Below are positions 10,838 to 21,840 of a stretch of DNA of 64,000 nucleotides, in pieces. The notes under the pieces were generated by a model, which was not told where the DNA came from, made no database searches, and saw only the letters and a list, made by a program, of their open reading frames with translations. Source of the DNA: Strigamia acuminata (Eukaryota; Arthropoda; Chilopoda; Geophilomorpha; Linotaeniidae); the NCBI GenBank assembly GCA_949358305.1, contig OX442314.1, positions 46,880,581-46,944,580 of the forward strand, written 5' to 3'. Position 1 is the first letter of the stretch. Each line of letters starts with the position of its first letter. A program made the position numbers and the translations under genes.

Positions 10838-10900
10838 GGTGCTACATCGCGCGCTCAAACGCACTAGATCGCGCGCGCAAACGCGCTACATCACGCATAT
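10838..10900 (+). repeat. CG-rich 22-bp tandem repeat, about three copies
   Basis: About three imperfect copies of a GCTACATCGCGCGCTCAAAC word are read. The last copy is split by the MITE beginning at 10901. Confidence 0.6.
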
Positions 10901-11300
10901 TAGGGATAAGAACGGACCGGGATAGGGACTGGACTGGTAATGTTTGCCCTATGCGGATACGGGACGGGACGGGATTACAGTTGCTAAATTCGTACTGCGA
11001 GGCGGAGACAATTTTCTAATTCCAGTTGTTATTTATCACTATTAAGCCTAATATTGAGCCTGATAATGCTAAAATAAAGTAAATAAACAACAACAACAAA
11101 CTCATTATTAAAAGTAAATTACACTGTATGACCAAAATATTGTTGTTTCTTTACTTTATTTTAGCATTATTAGGCCTAATATTAGGCTTAATACTGATTT
11201 ATTTCAATTATGCAATCATACGCGCGTATTACGCTAACGTAATGGACCCGGGACGGGTCGGGACCCGAAAATTGGTCCCGTTCTCATCCCTAACGCATAT
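10893..11300. mobile_element. hAT-type MITE, 392 bp, with 8-bp target duplication
   Basis: The element occupies 10901-11292. Its ends are inverted: TAGGGATAAGAACGG on the left and, reversed, TAGGGATGAGAACGG on the right. It is flanked by a perfect 8-bp direct repeat, ACGCATAT (10893-10900 and 11293-11300). An 8-bp duplication with short TAGGGATG-type ends is typical of the hAT superfamily. The interior carries a second inverted repeat (TAGGCCTAATATTAGGC region against TAAGCCTAATATTGAGCC) and no transposase, so it depends on an enzyme encoded elsewhere. GGGACGGGAC-rich segments flank the interior. Confidence 0.88.
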
Positions 11301-11506
11301 ATATCGCAGACATATCGCGCCCACGACAAAGCACAAACCCATGGCAGTCACCAAAGAATATTTACGCCGCTTCCACGCACGTTTTATTTTCTCACAGGCC
11401 TCTACACATTTAACTTGCGCGCGCACTTGCTACGTGCTCGTGTGGTCACAATAAATACCTAATTTTCATTAAAATAACGAATGAACGAAATCACTTCAAC
11501 CACACT

Positions 11507-13179
11507 TGCTACGGTCGACGCATCGACGGCGATTCGCATGCGTTACCCCAAATACCGATAAAAAATCGCAGAAAACACTAATCCCGACCCAAAAACCGCC
11601 AAAATTACCCTCAAAACACGCCAACAACCTTCCACCACTTAAATTACACCGGAAAAAAACAATTTCAAACCGAAAAATCAACAAAAAAGGCCAAAAAAAT
11701 ATTGCAAACAAAGAGAAAAGATCAATTATCGAGGCAAATCCCCACCACAAAACAACGCATCGCCGGTATACACTTAAGCGTACAGTGCACAACACTACTG
11801 TTTATTTTCAATGATCCAATAAATAAAATTTGAAACAAAGTTGAGTGGAATTGTACGTTTCTTGTATATTAAAGTTTTTATTTTGTTTGTTTACACCTAA
11901 TTTTTTTTTTCCATCATAGAATGGCGACTCGATACTTTTGTAGCTCGAATTCACTTCGTAAACGTGGTCGGTGTTCATCACGCGTCAATGCGCTCGTGCA
12001 ATAGTATAGGCGCGCATACGATTTGATGCGCGCAAAACTTGCAAAACTTGCACGGAATTTGGGCAATTTTTGACAAATTTCAGCAGATTTTTGCCTGTAT
12101 TTGACAAATTTCAGAAGATTTTTTGCCTATATTTGACAAATTTCAGAAGATTTCCTCAATCCTCAAACATTTGCTGAAATTTCTCATAAAATTTCTAAAA
12201 TTAATTGAAATTTGTCTGAAATTTGTCTGGAATTTGTCAAATATTGTCAAAAATCCGTGGAAATTTGTCAAATACTGGCAAAAATCCATGTAAATTTGTC
12301 AAAAATTGCCATAATTCGGTGCAAATTGTGTTAGATATTGGAAAAATTTATTTTAACGCTTCCAACGCGCCAGTAAATCGCGCGTGCACACGCATGGATT
12401 TTTCGTCATAGTTGGATGCGCGCAAACCTCACGTAACTTGCGCCAAAATTTGGCAATTTTTGACAAATTTCAGCAGATTTTTGCCAGTATTTGACAAATT
12501 TCCACTGATTTTTGACAATATTTGACCCAACAACTGCGCCACGTTCCAGGCGCCGGTTTAGGCATTTTAGACCCGTTTTAGACCGTTTTAGATGGCGAAA
12601 ACGTTCTCTCCATCATTTTCTACCCCTGGGTGAGGTTTTCAGCGTTCATGATTGATGAAAAAGCTGTTTTCTAACTAGCTGTCCCATTGCTAGTTTTGGC
12701 GTCAGGTTTTAGCAACCTTCCGATCCGACTCTGTCGTCTGCACGACCTCCAAGACCGTTTTAGGGTTAATTTGAGTCAAATAATTCATTCTGGGGGTTGT
12801 TTTGGGTTTTTTACAAGTGTGTTTTTGTAGTTTTTATTGGTTTCAAACATTGTCAATTCTTTATACAAGTGTAACTTTCATTTCTCTGTATTTTGAGAAC
12901 TTTGCATTGCAGCAAAGTTCATTTCTTGCCCCTTAATTATTGTGTAATTGTTGGTTTTCAAGCCCGTTTTTTAACAATAACTTTATTTGAAGTGCCTATT
13001 GTTTCAGGCACGTGCCTTTTATTGTTGAGCAATTTCTTGGGCAGTTGCGCTCCTGTTGCTAGCATTGCCGCGCGTTCTCCGCGCGCGTACTCGCGTTTCG
13101 CATCACACACATTCGGATTCGATGGCATATCGCGGCGGCACATTGTGTGGCATAGCGCGGCACGTTGCAATTGCTAATG
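11507..13179 (+). repeat. 1.68-kb repeat, copy A (direct copy left of the palindrome arm)
   Basis: This copy is repeated directly at 13180-14866 with an offset of 1,676-1,677 bp and few differences. It starts at GCTACGGTCGACG. It contains an A-rich segment with apparent frames on both strands (11506-11814), a 31-bp minisatellite (12060-12340) and a CG-rich end near 13050-13170. The frames are conserved only because the copies are nearly identical, so I do not call genes. The part from about 12036 onward has an inverted partner at 19617-20769. Confidence 0.85.
12060..12340. repeat. 31-bp minisatellite based on TTTGACAAATTTCAG
   Basis: Tandem copies alternate TTTGACAAATTTCAGCAG and ATTTTTGCCTGTA-type halves, then continue in the opposite orientation (AATTTGTCAAATACTGG) within the same block. 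Further copies are at 12450-12530, 13740-14020 and 14130-14200, with mirror copies at 18595-19060 and 20280-20760. Confidence 0.8.
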
Positions 13180-14866
13180 CTACGGTCGACGGCGATTCGC
13201 ATGCGCTATCCGCTGCATCAAACCCCAAATACCGATAAAAAATCGCAGAAAACACTAATCCCGACCCAAAAACCGCCAAAATTACCCTCAACACACGCCA
13301 ACAACCTTCCACCACTTAAATTACACCGGAAAAAAACAATTTCAAACCGAAAAATCAACAAAAAAGGCCAAAAAAATATTGCAAACAAAGAGAAAAGATC
13401 AATTATCGAGGCAAATCCCCACCACAAAACAACGCATCGCCGGTATACACTTAAGCGTACAGTGCACAACACTACTGTTTATTTTCAATGATCCAATAAA
13501 TAAAATTTGAAACAAAGTTGAGTGGAATTGTACGTTTCTTGTATATTAAAGTTTTTATTTTGTTTGTTTACACTTAATTTTTTTTTTCCATCATAGAATG
13601 GCGACTCGATACTTTTGTAGCTCGAATTCACTTCGTAAACGTGGTCGGTGTTCATCACGCGTCAATGCGCTCGTGCAATAGTATAGGCGCGCATACGATT
13701 TGATGCGCGCAAAACTTGCAAAACTTGCACGGAATTTGGGCAATTTTTGACAAATTTCAGCAGATTTTTGCCTGTATTTGACAAATTTCAGAAGATTTTT
13801 GCCTATATTTGACAAATTTCAGAAGATTTCCTCAATCCTCAAACATTTGCTGAAATTTCTCATAAAATTTCTAAAATTAATTGAAATTTGTCTGAAATTT
13901 GTCTGGAATTTGTCAAATATTGTCAAAAATCCGTGGAAATTTGTCAAATACTGGCAAAAATCCATGTAAATTTGTCAAAAATTGCCATAATTCGGTGCAA
14001 ATTGTGTTAGATATTGGAAAAATTTATTTTAACGCTTCCAACGCGCCAGTAAATCGCGCGTGCACACGCATGGATTTTTTGTCATAGTTGGATGCGCGCA
14101 AACCTCACGTAACTTGCGCCAAAATTTGGCAATTTTTGACAAATTTCAGCAGATTTTTGCCAGTATTTGACAAATTTCCACTGATTTTTGACAATATTTG
14201 ACCCAACAACTGCGCCACGTTCCAGGCGCCGGTTTAGGCATTTTAGACCCGTTTTAGACCGTTTTAGATGGCGAAAACGTTCTCTCCATCATTTTCTACC
14301 CCTGGGTGAGGTTTTCAGCGTTCATAATTGATGAAAAAGCTGTTTTCTAACTAGCTGTCCCATTGCTAGTTTTGGCGTCAGGTTTTAGCAACCTTCCGAT
14401 CCGACTCTGTCGTCTGCACGACCTCCAAGACTGTTTTAGGGTTAATTTGAGTCAAATAATTCATTCTGGGTGTTGTTTTGGGTTTTTTACAAGTGTGTTT
14501 TTGTAGTTTTTATTGGTTTCAAACATTGTCAATTCTTTATACAAGTGTAACTTTCATTTCTCTGTATTTTGAGAACTTTGCATTGCAGCAAAGTTCATTT
14601 CTTGCCCCTTAATTATTGTGTAATTGTTGGTTTTCAAGCCCGTTTTTTAACAATAACTTTATTTGAAGTGCCTATTGTTTCAGGCACGTGCTTCCACGTG
14701 CCTTTTATTGTTGAGCAATTTCTTGGGCAGTTGCGCTCCTGTTGCTAGCATTGCCGCGCGTTCTCCGCGCGCGTACTCGCGCGTTTCGCATCACACACAT
14801 TCGGGTTCAATGGCCTATCGCGGCGGCACATTGTGTGGCATAGCGCGGCACGTTGCAATTACGTGA
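13180..14866 (+). repeat. 1.68-kb repeat, copy B (left palindrome arm)
   Basis: This is a direct copy of 11507-13179 and the inverted partner of 17930-19616. It ends in a CG-rich segment (14745-14860), then ACGTGACG-rich sequence leads to the TATTTAAG box at 14902. No gene is supported within it. Confidence 0.85.
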
Positions 14867-14901
14867 CGTGGCACGTTGCTGTTACGTGACGCGATAGCCA
14901 G

Positions 14902-14909
14902 TATTTAAG
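14902..14909 (+). promoter_or_regulatory. TATA-like box facing the palindrome centre (left)
   Basis: TATTTAAG follows two ACGTGACG motifs and precedes the hairpin array. Its mirror copy lies at 17887-17894 on the minus strand, so the pair would fire convergently into the palindrome. The promoter role is inferred from sequence only. Confidence 0.35.
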
Positions 14910-15036
14910 CAGGGGATTCCATCATCGTTTACACAAATGCGCATTGCAACGTGGAGGCGCATTCGAGTCCTTTTCCCAAGCGTTGAAAAAGGACAAAACT
15001 CGTATTCGATTCGAAAGCGAATCGAATACGATTTTT

Positions 15037-15650
15037 GTCCTTTTTCAACGCAAAATTGTATTCGATTCGCTTTCGAATCGAATACGAGTTTTGCCCTTCT
15101 TCAACGCGAAATCGTATTCGACTCGCTTTCGAGTCGAATGCGAATTTTTCCCTTCTTCAACGCGAAATCGTATTCGACTCGTTTTCGAGTCGAGTACGAG
15201 TTTTGCCCTTCTTCAACGCGAAATCGTATTCGACTCGTTTTCGAGTCGAATACGAGTTTTGCCCTTCTTCAACGCGAAATCGTATTCGACTCGTTTTCGA
15301 GTCGAGTACGAGTTTTGCCCTTCTTCAACGCGAAATCGTATTCGACTCGTTTTCGAGTCGAGTACGAGTTTTGCCCTTCTTCAACGCGAAATCGTATTCG
15401 ACTCGTTTTCGAGTCGAATACGAGTTTTGCCCTTCTTCAACGCGAAATCGTATTCGACTCGTTTTCGAGTCGAGTACGAGTTTTGCCCTTCTTCAACGCG
15501 AAATCGTATTCGACTCGTTTTCGAGTCGAATACGAGTTTTGCCCTTCTTCAACGCGAAATCGTATTCGACTCGTTTTCGAGTCGAGTACGAGTTTTGCCC
15601 TTCTTCAACGCGAAATCGTATTCGACTCGTTTTCGAGTCGAATACGAGAT
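15037..15650 (+). repeat. 56-bp hairpin array, left (about 11 units)
   Basis: Each 56-bp unit holds the spacer GTTTTGCCCTTCTTCAACGC and a palindrome of the form CGTATTCGACTCG-TTTT-CGAGTCGAATACG. Units alternate between CGAATACG and CGAGTACG in the right half of the palindrome. All three plus-strand frames stay open because the unit lacks stops; the resulting 205-325-residue frames are by-products. Confidence 0.9.
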
Positions 15651-15659
15651 AGTCGATGA

Positions 15660-17305
15660 CCCGTTCCCGGACTTTGACTCGTACGACTCGTATTCGAGAT
15701 GTATTCGAGATGTATTCGAGATGTATTCGAATCGTATTCGAGTCGCATTCGAGATGGTCGATGATTTCCACTCGCTCGTATACGCGTTGTATACGAGCTC
15801 GTATTTTGATCGTAATCGTAAACGAATCGTTTACAAGTCGTATACAAGTTGTATACGACGTGTATACACCTCGTATACGAACGAAGTTTGGAAAATCCAC
15901 CGGATACTTACTACGACATGAAAACACATAGTAGTCACATACGTCTTATTTGGAAATTGTGTTTTCACAAACTTCGTTCGTATACGAGGTGTATACACGT
16001 CGTATACAACTTGTATACGACTTGTAAACGATTCGTTTACGATTACGATCAAAATACGAGCTCGTATACAACGCGTATACGAGCGAGTGGAAATCATCGA
16101 CCATCTCGAATACGACTCGAATTCGATTCGTATTCGATTCGAATACGATTCGAATTCGATTCGAATACGAATACGATCAAAATACGAACTCGTAACAACT
16201 CGAATACGAATCAAAGTCCGGGAAACAAAAATCGACCATCTCGTATACGACTCGTATTCGAGATGTATTCGGGATGTATTCGAATCGTATTCGAGTCGCA
16301 TTCGAGATGGTCGATGATTTCCACTCGCTCGTATACGCGTTGTATACGAGCTCGTATTTTGATCGTAATCGTAAACGAATCGTTTACAAGTCGTATACAA
16401 GTTGTATACGACGTGTATACACCTCGTATACGAACGAAGTTTGGAAAATCCACCGGATACTTACTACGACATGAAAACACATAGTAGTCACATACGTCTT
16501 ATTTGGAAATTGTGTTTTCACAAACTTCGTTCGTATACGAGGTGTATACACGTCGTATACAACTTGTATACGACTTGTAAACGATTCGTTTACGATTACG
16601 ATCAAAATACGAGCTCGTATACAACGCGTATACGAGCGAGTGGAAATCATCGACCATCTCGAATACGACTCGAATTCGATTCGTATTCGATTCGAATACG
16701 ATTCGAATTCGATTCGAATACGAATACGATCAAAATACGAACTCGTAACAACTCGAATACGAATCAAAGTCCGGGAAACAAAAATCGACCATCTCGTATA
16801 CGACTCGTATTCGAGATGTATTCGAGATGTATTCGAATCGTATTCGAGTCGCATTCGAGATGGTCGATGGTTTCCACTCGCTCGTATACGCGTTGTATAC
16901 GAGCTCGTATTTTGATCGTAATCGTAAACGAATCGTTTACAAGTCGTATACAAGTTGTATACGACGTGTATACACCTCGTATACGAACGAAGTTTGGAAA
17001 ATCCACCGGATACTTACTACGACATGAAAACACATAGTAGTCACATACGTCTTATTTGGAAATTGTGTTTTCACAAACTTCGTTCGTATACGAGGTGTAT
17101 ACACGTCGTATACAACTTGTATACGACTTGTAAACGATTCGTTTACGATTACGATCAAAATACGAGCTCGTATACAACGCGTATACGAGCGAGTGGAAAT
17201 CATCGACCATCTCGAATGCGACTCGAATACGATTCGAATACATCTCGAATACATCTCGAATACATCTCGAATACGAGTCGTACGAGTCAAAGTCCGGGAA
17301 CGGGT
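15660..17305. repeat. Palindrome centre: three 553-bp units, each internally palindromic
   Basis: The spacer beginning CATGAAAACACATAGTAG recurs in the same orientation at about 15917, 16470 and 17023 (period 553). Between spacers, arms built of CGTATACGAG and TCGTATTCGA words are inverted about local axes. TACGAGCGAGTGGAAATC-type segments alternate in direction every 200-300 bp. Units differ by single bases, for example GGGATG at 16270 against GAGATG elsewhere. There is no coding content. Confidence 0.85.
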
Positions 17306-17311
17306 CATCGA

Positions 17312-17760
17312 CTATCTCGTATTCGACTCGAAAACGAGTCGAATACGATTTCGCGTTGAAGAAGGACAAAACTCGTACTCGACTCGAAAACGAGTCGAAT
17401 ACGATTTCGCGTTGAAGAAGGGCAAAACTCGTATTCGACTCGAAAACGAGTCGAATACGATTTCGCGTTGAAGAAGGGCAAAACTCGTACTCGACTCGAA
17501 AACGAGTCGAATACGATTTCGCGTTGAAGAAGGGCAAAACTCGTATTCGACTCGAAAACGAGTCGAATACGATTTCGCGTTGAAGAAGGGCAAAACTCGT
17601 ACTCGACTCGAAAACGAGTCGAATACGATTTCGCGTTGAAGAAGGGAAAAATTCGCATTCGACTCGAAAGCGAGTCGAATACGATTTCGCGTTGAAGAAG
17701 GGCAAAACTCGTATTCGATTCGAAAGCGAATCGAATACAATTTTGCGTTGAAAAAGGACA
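17312..17760 (-). repeat. 56-bp hairpin array, right (about 8 units)
   Basis: This is the inverted partner of 15037-15650 with the same unit and spacer, but three units (168 bp) shorter. That length difference accounts exactly for the shift of the symmetry axis between outer and inner parts of the palindrome. Confidence 0.9.
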
Positions 17761-17886
17761 AAAATCGTATTCGATTCGCTTTCGAATCGAATACGAGTTT
17801 TGTCCTTTTTCAACGCTTGGGAAAAGGACTCGAATGCGCCTCCACGTTGCAATGCGCATTTGTGTAAACGATGATGGAATCCCCTG

Positions 17887-17894
17887 CTTAAATA
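17887..17894 (-). promoter_or_regulatory. TATA-like box facing the palindrome centre (right)
   Basis: Mirror copy of the TATTTAAG box at 14902-14909, with identical flanks. Confidence 0.35.
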
Positions 17895-17929
17895 CTGGCT
17901 ATCGCGTCACGTAACAGCAACGTGCCACG

Positions 17930-19616
17930 TCACGTAATTGCAACGTGCCGCGCTATGCCACACAATGTGCCGCCGCGATAGGCCATTGAACCCGAATGTG
18001 TGTGATGCGAAACGCGCGAGTACGCGCGCGGAGAACGCGCGGCAATGCTAGCAACAGGAGCGCAACTGCCCAAGAAATTGCTCAACAATAAAAGGCACGT
18101 GGAAGCACGTGCCTGAAACAATAGGCACTTCAAATAAAGTTATTGTTAAAAAACGGGCTTGAAAACCAACAATTACACAATAATTAAGGGGCAAGAAATG
18201 AACTTTGCTGCAATGCAAAGTTCTCAAAATACAGAGAAATGAAAGTTACACTTGTATAAAGAATTGACAATGTTTGAAACCAATAAAAACTACAAAAACA
18301 CACTTGTAAAAAACCCAAAACAACACCCAGAATGAATTATTTGACTCAAATTAACCCTAAAACAGTCTTGGAGGTCGTGCAGACGACAGAGTCGGATCGG
18401 AAGGTTGCTAAAACCTGACGCCAAAACTAGCAATGGGACAGCTAGTTAGAAAACAGCTTTTTCATCAATTATGAACGCTGAAAACCTCACCCAGGGGTAG
18501 AAAATGATGGAGAGAACGTTTTCGCCATCTAAAACGGTCTAAAACGGGTCTAAAATGCCTAAACCGGCGCCTGGAACGTGGCGCAGTTGTTGGGTCAAAT
18601 ATTGTCAAAAATCAGTGGAAATTTGTCAAATACTGGCAAAAATCTGCTGAAATTTGTCAAAAATTGCCAAATTTTGGCGCAAGTTACGTGAGGTTTGCGC
18701 GCATCCAACTATGACAAAAAATCCATGCGTGTGCACGCGCGATTTACTGGCGCGTTGGAAGCGTTAAAATAAATTTTTCCAATATCTAACACAATTTGCA
18801 CCGAATTATGGCAATTTTTGACAAATTTACATGGATTTTTGCCAGTATTTGACAAATTTCCACGGATTTTTGACAATATTTGACAAATTCCAGACAAATT
18901 TCAGACAAATTTCAATTAATTTTAGAAATTTTATGAGAAATTTCAGCAAATGTTTGAGGATTGAGGAAATCTTCTGAAATTTGTCAAATATAGGCAAAAA
19001 TCTTCTGAAATTTGTCAAATACAGGCAAAAATCTGCTGAAATTTGTCAAAAATTGCCCAAATTCCGTGCAAGTTTTGCAAGTTTTGCGCGCATCAAATCG
19101 TATGCGCGCCTATACTATTGCACGAGCGCATTGACGCGTGATGAACACCGACCACGTTTACGAAGTGAATTCGAGCTACAAAAGTATCGAGTCGCCATTC
19201 TATGATGGAAAAAAAAAATTAAGTGTAAACAAACAAAATAAAAACTTTAATATACAAGAAACGTACAATTCCACTCAACTTTGTTTCAAATTTTATTTAT
19301 TGGATCATTGAAAATAAACAGTAGTGTTGTGCACTGTACGCTTAAGTGTATACCGGCGATGCGTTGTTTTGTGGTGGGGATTTGCCTCGATAATTGATCT
19401 TTTCTCTTTGTTTGCAATATTTTTTTGGCCTTTTTTGTTGATTTTTCGGTTTGAAATTGTTTTTTTCCGGTGTAATTTAAGTGGTGGAAGGTTGTTGGCG
19501 TGTGTTGAGGGTAATTTTGGCGGTTTTTGGGTCGGGATTAGTGTTTTCTGCGATTTTTGATCGGTATTTGGGGTTTGATGCAGCGGATAGCGCATGCGAA
19601 TCGCCGTCGACCGTAG
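17930..19616 (-). repeat. 1.68-kb repeat, copy B' (right palindrome arm)
   Basis: Inverted copy of 13180-14866, differing by only a few bases. It contains the same minisatellite and CG-rich segments and no credible gene. Confidence 0.87.
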
Positions 19617-20769
19617 CATTAGCAATTGCAACCTGCCGCGCTATGCCACACAATGTGCCGCCGCGATAGGCCATCGAATCCGAATGTGTGTGATGCGAAA
19701 CGCGAGTACGCGCGCGGAGAACGCGCGGCAATGCTAGCAACAGGAGCGCAACTGCCCAAGAAATTGCTCAACAATAAAAGGCACGTGGAAGCACGTGCCT
19801 GAAACAATAGGCACTTCAAATAAAGTTATTGTTAAAAAACGGGCTTGAAAACCAACAATTACACAATAATTAAGGGGCAAGAAATGAACTTTGCTGCAAT
19901 GCAAAGTTCTCAAAATACAGAGAAATGAAAGTTACACTTGTATAAAGAATTGACAATGTTTGAAACCAATAAAAACTACAAAAACACACTTGTAAAAAAC
20001 CCAAAACAACCCCCAGAATGAATTATTTGACTCAAATTAACCCTAAAACGGTCTTGGAGGTCGTGCAGACGACAGAGTCGGATCGGAAGGTTGCTAAAAC
20101 CTGACGCCAAAACTAGCAATGGGACAGCTAGTTAGAAAACAGCTTTTTCATCAATCATGAACGCTGAAAACCTCACCCAGGGGTAGAAAATGATGGAGAG
20201 AACGTTTTCGCCATCTAAAACGGTCTAAAACGGGTCTAAAATGCCTAAACCGGCGCCTGGAACGTGGCGCAGTTGTTGGGTCAAATATTGTCAAAAATCA
20301 GTGGAAATTTGTCAAATACTGGCAAAAATCTGCTGAAATTTGTCAAAAATTGCCAAATTTTGGCGCAAGTTACGTGAGGTTTGCGCGCATCCAACTATGA
20401 CGAAAAATCCACGCGTGTGCACGCGCGATTTACTGGCGCGTTGGAAGCGTTAAAATAAATTTTTCCAATATCTAACACAATTTGCACCGAATTATGGCAA
20501 TTTTTGACAAATTTACATGGATTTTTGCCAGTATTTGACAAATTTCCACGGATTTTTGACAATATTTGACACATTCAAGACAAATTTCAGACAGATTTCA
20601 ATTAATTTTAGAAAATGTTTGAGAAATATCAGCAAATGTTTGAGGATTGAGGAAATCTGCTGAAATTTGTCAAATATAGACAAAAATCTGCTGAAATTTG
20701 TCAAATATAGACAAAAATCTGCTGAAATTTGTAAAAAATTGCCCAAATTCGGTGCAAGTTTTGCAAGTT
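19617..20769 (-). repeat. 1.68-kb repeat, copy A' (right, truncated)
   Basis: Inverted partner of about 12036-13170. Similarity stops at GCAAGTTTTGCAAGTTTGC near 20769, whereas the left copy continues to 11507. Its last 200 bp differ from the other copies by several substitutions and indels, so the outer end is older or less homogenised. Confidence 0.8.
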
Positions 20770-21540
20770 TGCAAACAGCAACAAGAATGATGTATTTAAT
20801 AATTGTTTTTGCATTAGATATGTGTTTAATTCGTTTTACCTCGGTTTGTACGGTTCTTGCGCGTAGTGCGCACGTTCAACACGCGGCCACGCGCGTACAT
20901 CGCGCGTGTTGCGAGCAGGACGCAACAAAAGTTTGAGAGACTCGCATTTTACCAAGTCCCCAACTTATTTTACAGTTTTAGTTTAGCTTACCAACTCGCT
21001 TGGTAATTTCTGGATCCTGTTTAAGTGTTTCGTCGGGTTTTGAGCCCATAAACCCGTCTTTTTCCTTGGTAAGCGATTGCGTCGTCTGCTCAGAGCAACT
21101 GGCTTTAAGCGGAGATCGCTTACACGAGTCTGGAATGAGCGCTTATCACCGCATTCGGCTCCAGTCTTCGTTTCTCGTTGAAAGTTAGCTTGTTGATTCG
21201 GGTTTTGGGCGACATTGACTAAAAAGACCTCGGGAATCGTTCCCACCACTCGGTTTAGTCGTTTTCGAGACCCACGACCTCGAAAACGAAGTTAGAAGTG
21301 GCTCAAGGCCACTAGCGTGTCTGGCAGATAGCCATTTTGGTGATTTACGGGCGTCGGGCCCTTGTTCTTTGTTTCCCGCCTTTGCTCCTTTGTTTTTATT
21401 TGGTATTCAAGGTTCCTAAGCCTACAGTAGATTGGGATTAAATTCCCATGAAGATTTATTAAGTATTCATTGGTAAAAACGAATATTTCCGCCGGCGCGT
21501 TTCTCTCATAGGTTTCGGTTCGCTCGAATCTCATTTTTGA
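20770..21540. other. Intergenic stretch, mixed composition
   Basis: No gene is supported. The stretch includes a CG-rich patch (20860-20920) and open frames on both strands around 21000-21250 with no recognisable domain. Confidence 0.35.
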
Positions 21541-21840
21541 GCGACCCAGCGAATGCGCCAAGTTACAGGCGCCAGCTTAGCAGTTTTAGACTCGTTTTCG
21601 ACCGTTCTAGTGTCAAAAAACGCGTAGAGCACATTTTGCGACCTTTGGAAGTGCTTTTCCGACACCTAAGTGGTCGGAAAAGTGCTCTTCTGAGTTAAGA
21701 CTCCTTTTGGCATTTTAGCGTCAGCATAAGAAATTCCTCAAACTTTTATTGAAATCTCTCAAAAATTTCTAAAATTAATTGAAATTTGTCTGAAAATTGT
21801 CAAATATTGGCAAAAATCTGCAGAAATTTGTCAAATACGC
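21540..21840 (+). repeat. Diverged copy of the palindrome-arm repeat
   Basis: GCGCCAAGTTACAGGCGCC, the TTTTAGACTCG/CGTTCTAG run and the AAATTTGTCnGAAAnTTGTC minisatellite appear in the same order as at 12535-12600 and 12200-12340, but with many differences. It includes a hairpin (21650-21663 against 21673-21686, core CTTTTCCGAC) absent from the other copies. It shows that the arm sequence belongs to a dispersed family. Confidence 0.6.

Larger units (their letters stand above)
12036..20769. repeat. 8.7-kb near-perfect palindrome
   Basis: Outer positions pair as x + x' = 32,796 (for example 13,056 with 19,740, and 14,937 with 17,859). The centre pairs as 32,964, because the left arm holds three extra 56-bp units. 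The arms are not identical: GATAAAAAATCG at 13234 corresponds to GATCAAAAATCG in the other arm, a CACGTGGAAG insertion lies in the right copy near 19782, and the outermost kilobase (20,550-20,760) is more diverged. It resembles a giant foldback element, but its ends show no clear target duplication. Confidence 0.88.

Noticed and set aside
11506-11814. Lys-rich 102-residue frame repeated at 13165-13491 and 19305-19631, with a hydrophobic antisense frame
   Set aside because: Both strands are open in the same place, the start differs between copies, and the copies are nearly identical by recent duplication, so frame conservation is not evidence.
15037-15650. CRISPR-like regular repeats
   Set aside because: The 56-bp units are contiguous with no unique spacers, and the context is a eukaryotic retroelement.
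14937-15921. Long frames (205-325 residues) in all three plus-strand frames, with mirror frames at 17052-17859
   Set aside because: They are by-products of a 56-bp repeat without stop codons. The residues repeat the same words in every frame.
15831-17037. Frames of 189-211 residues on both strands in the palindrome core
   Set aside because: They are generated by CGTATACGAG-type palindromic repeats, with near-identical translations from both strands.
12036-20769. Palindrome as a pure sequencing or hairpin-adapter artefact
   Set aside because: The arms differ by single bases, a 10-bp indel and three repeat units, and the outer kilobase is more diverged. A read-through artefact would give identical arms. 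Long-read confirmation is still desirable.
20983-21249. 88-residue minus-strand frame upstream of the palindrome
   Set aside because: It has no recognisable domain, an overlapping open frame on the other strand and no splice support.
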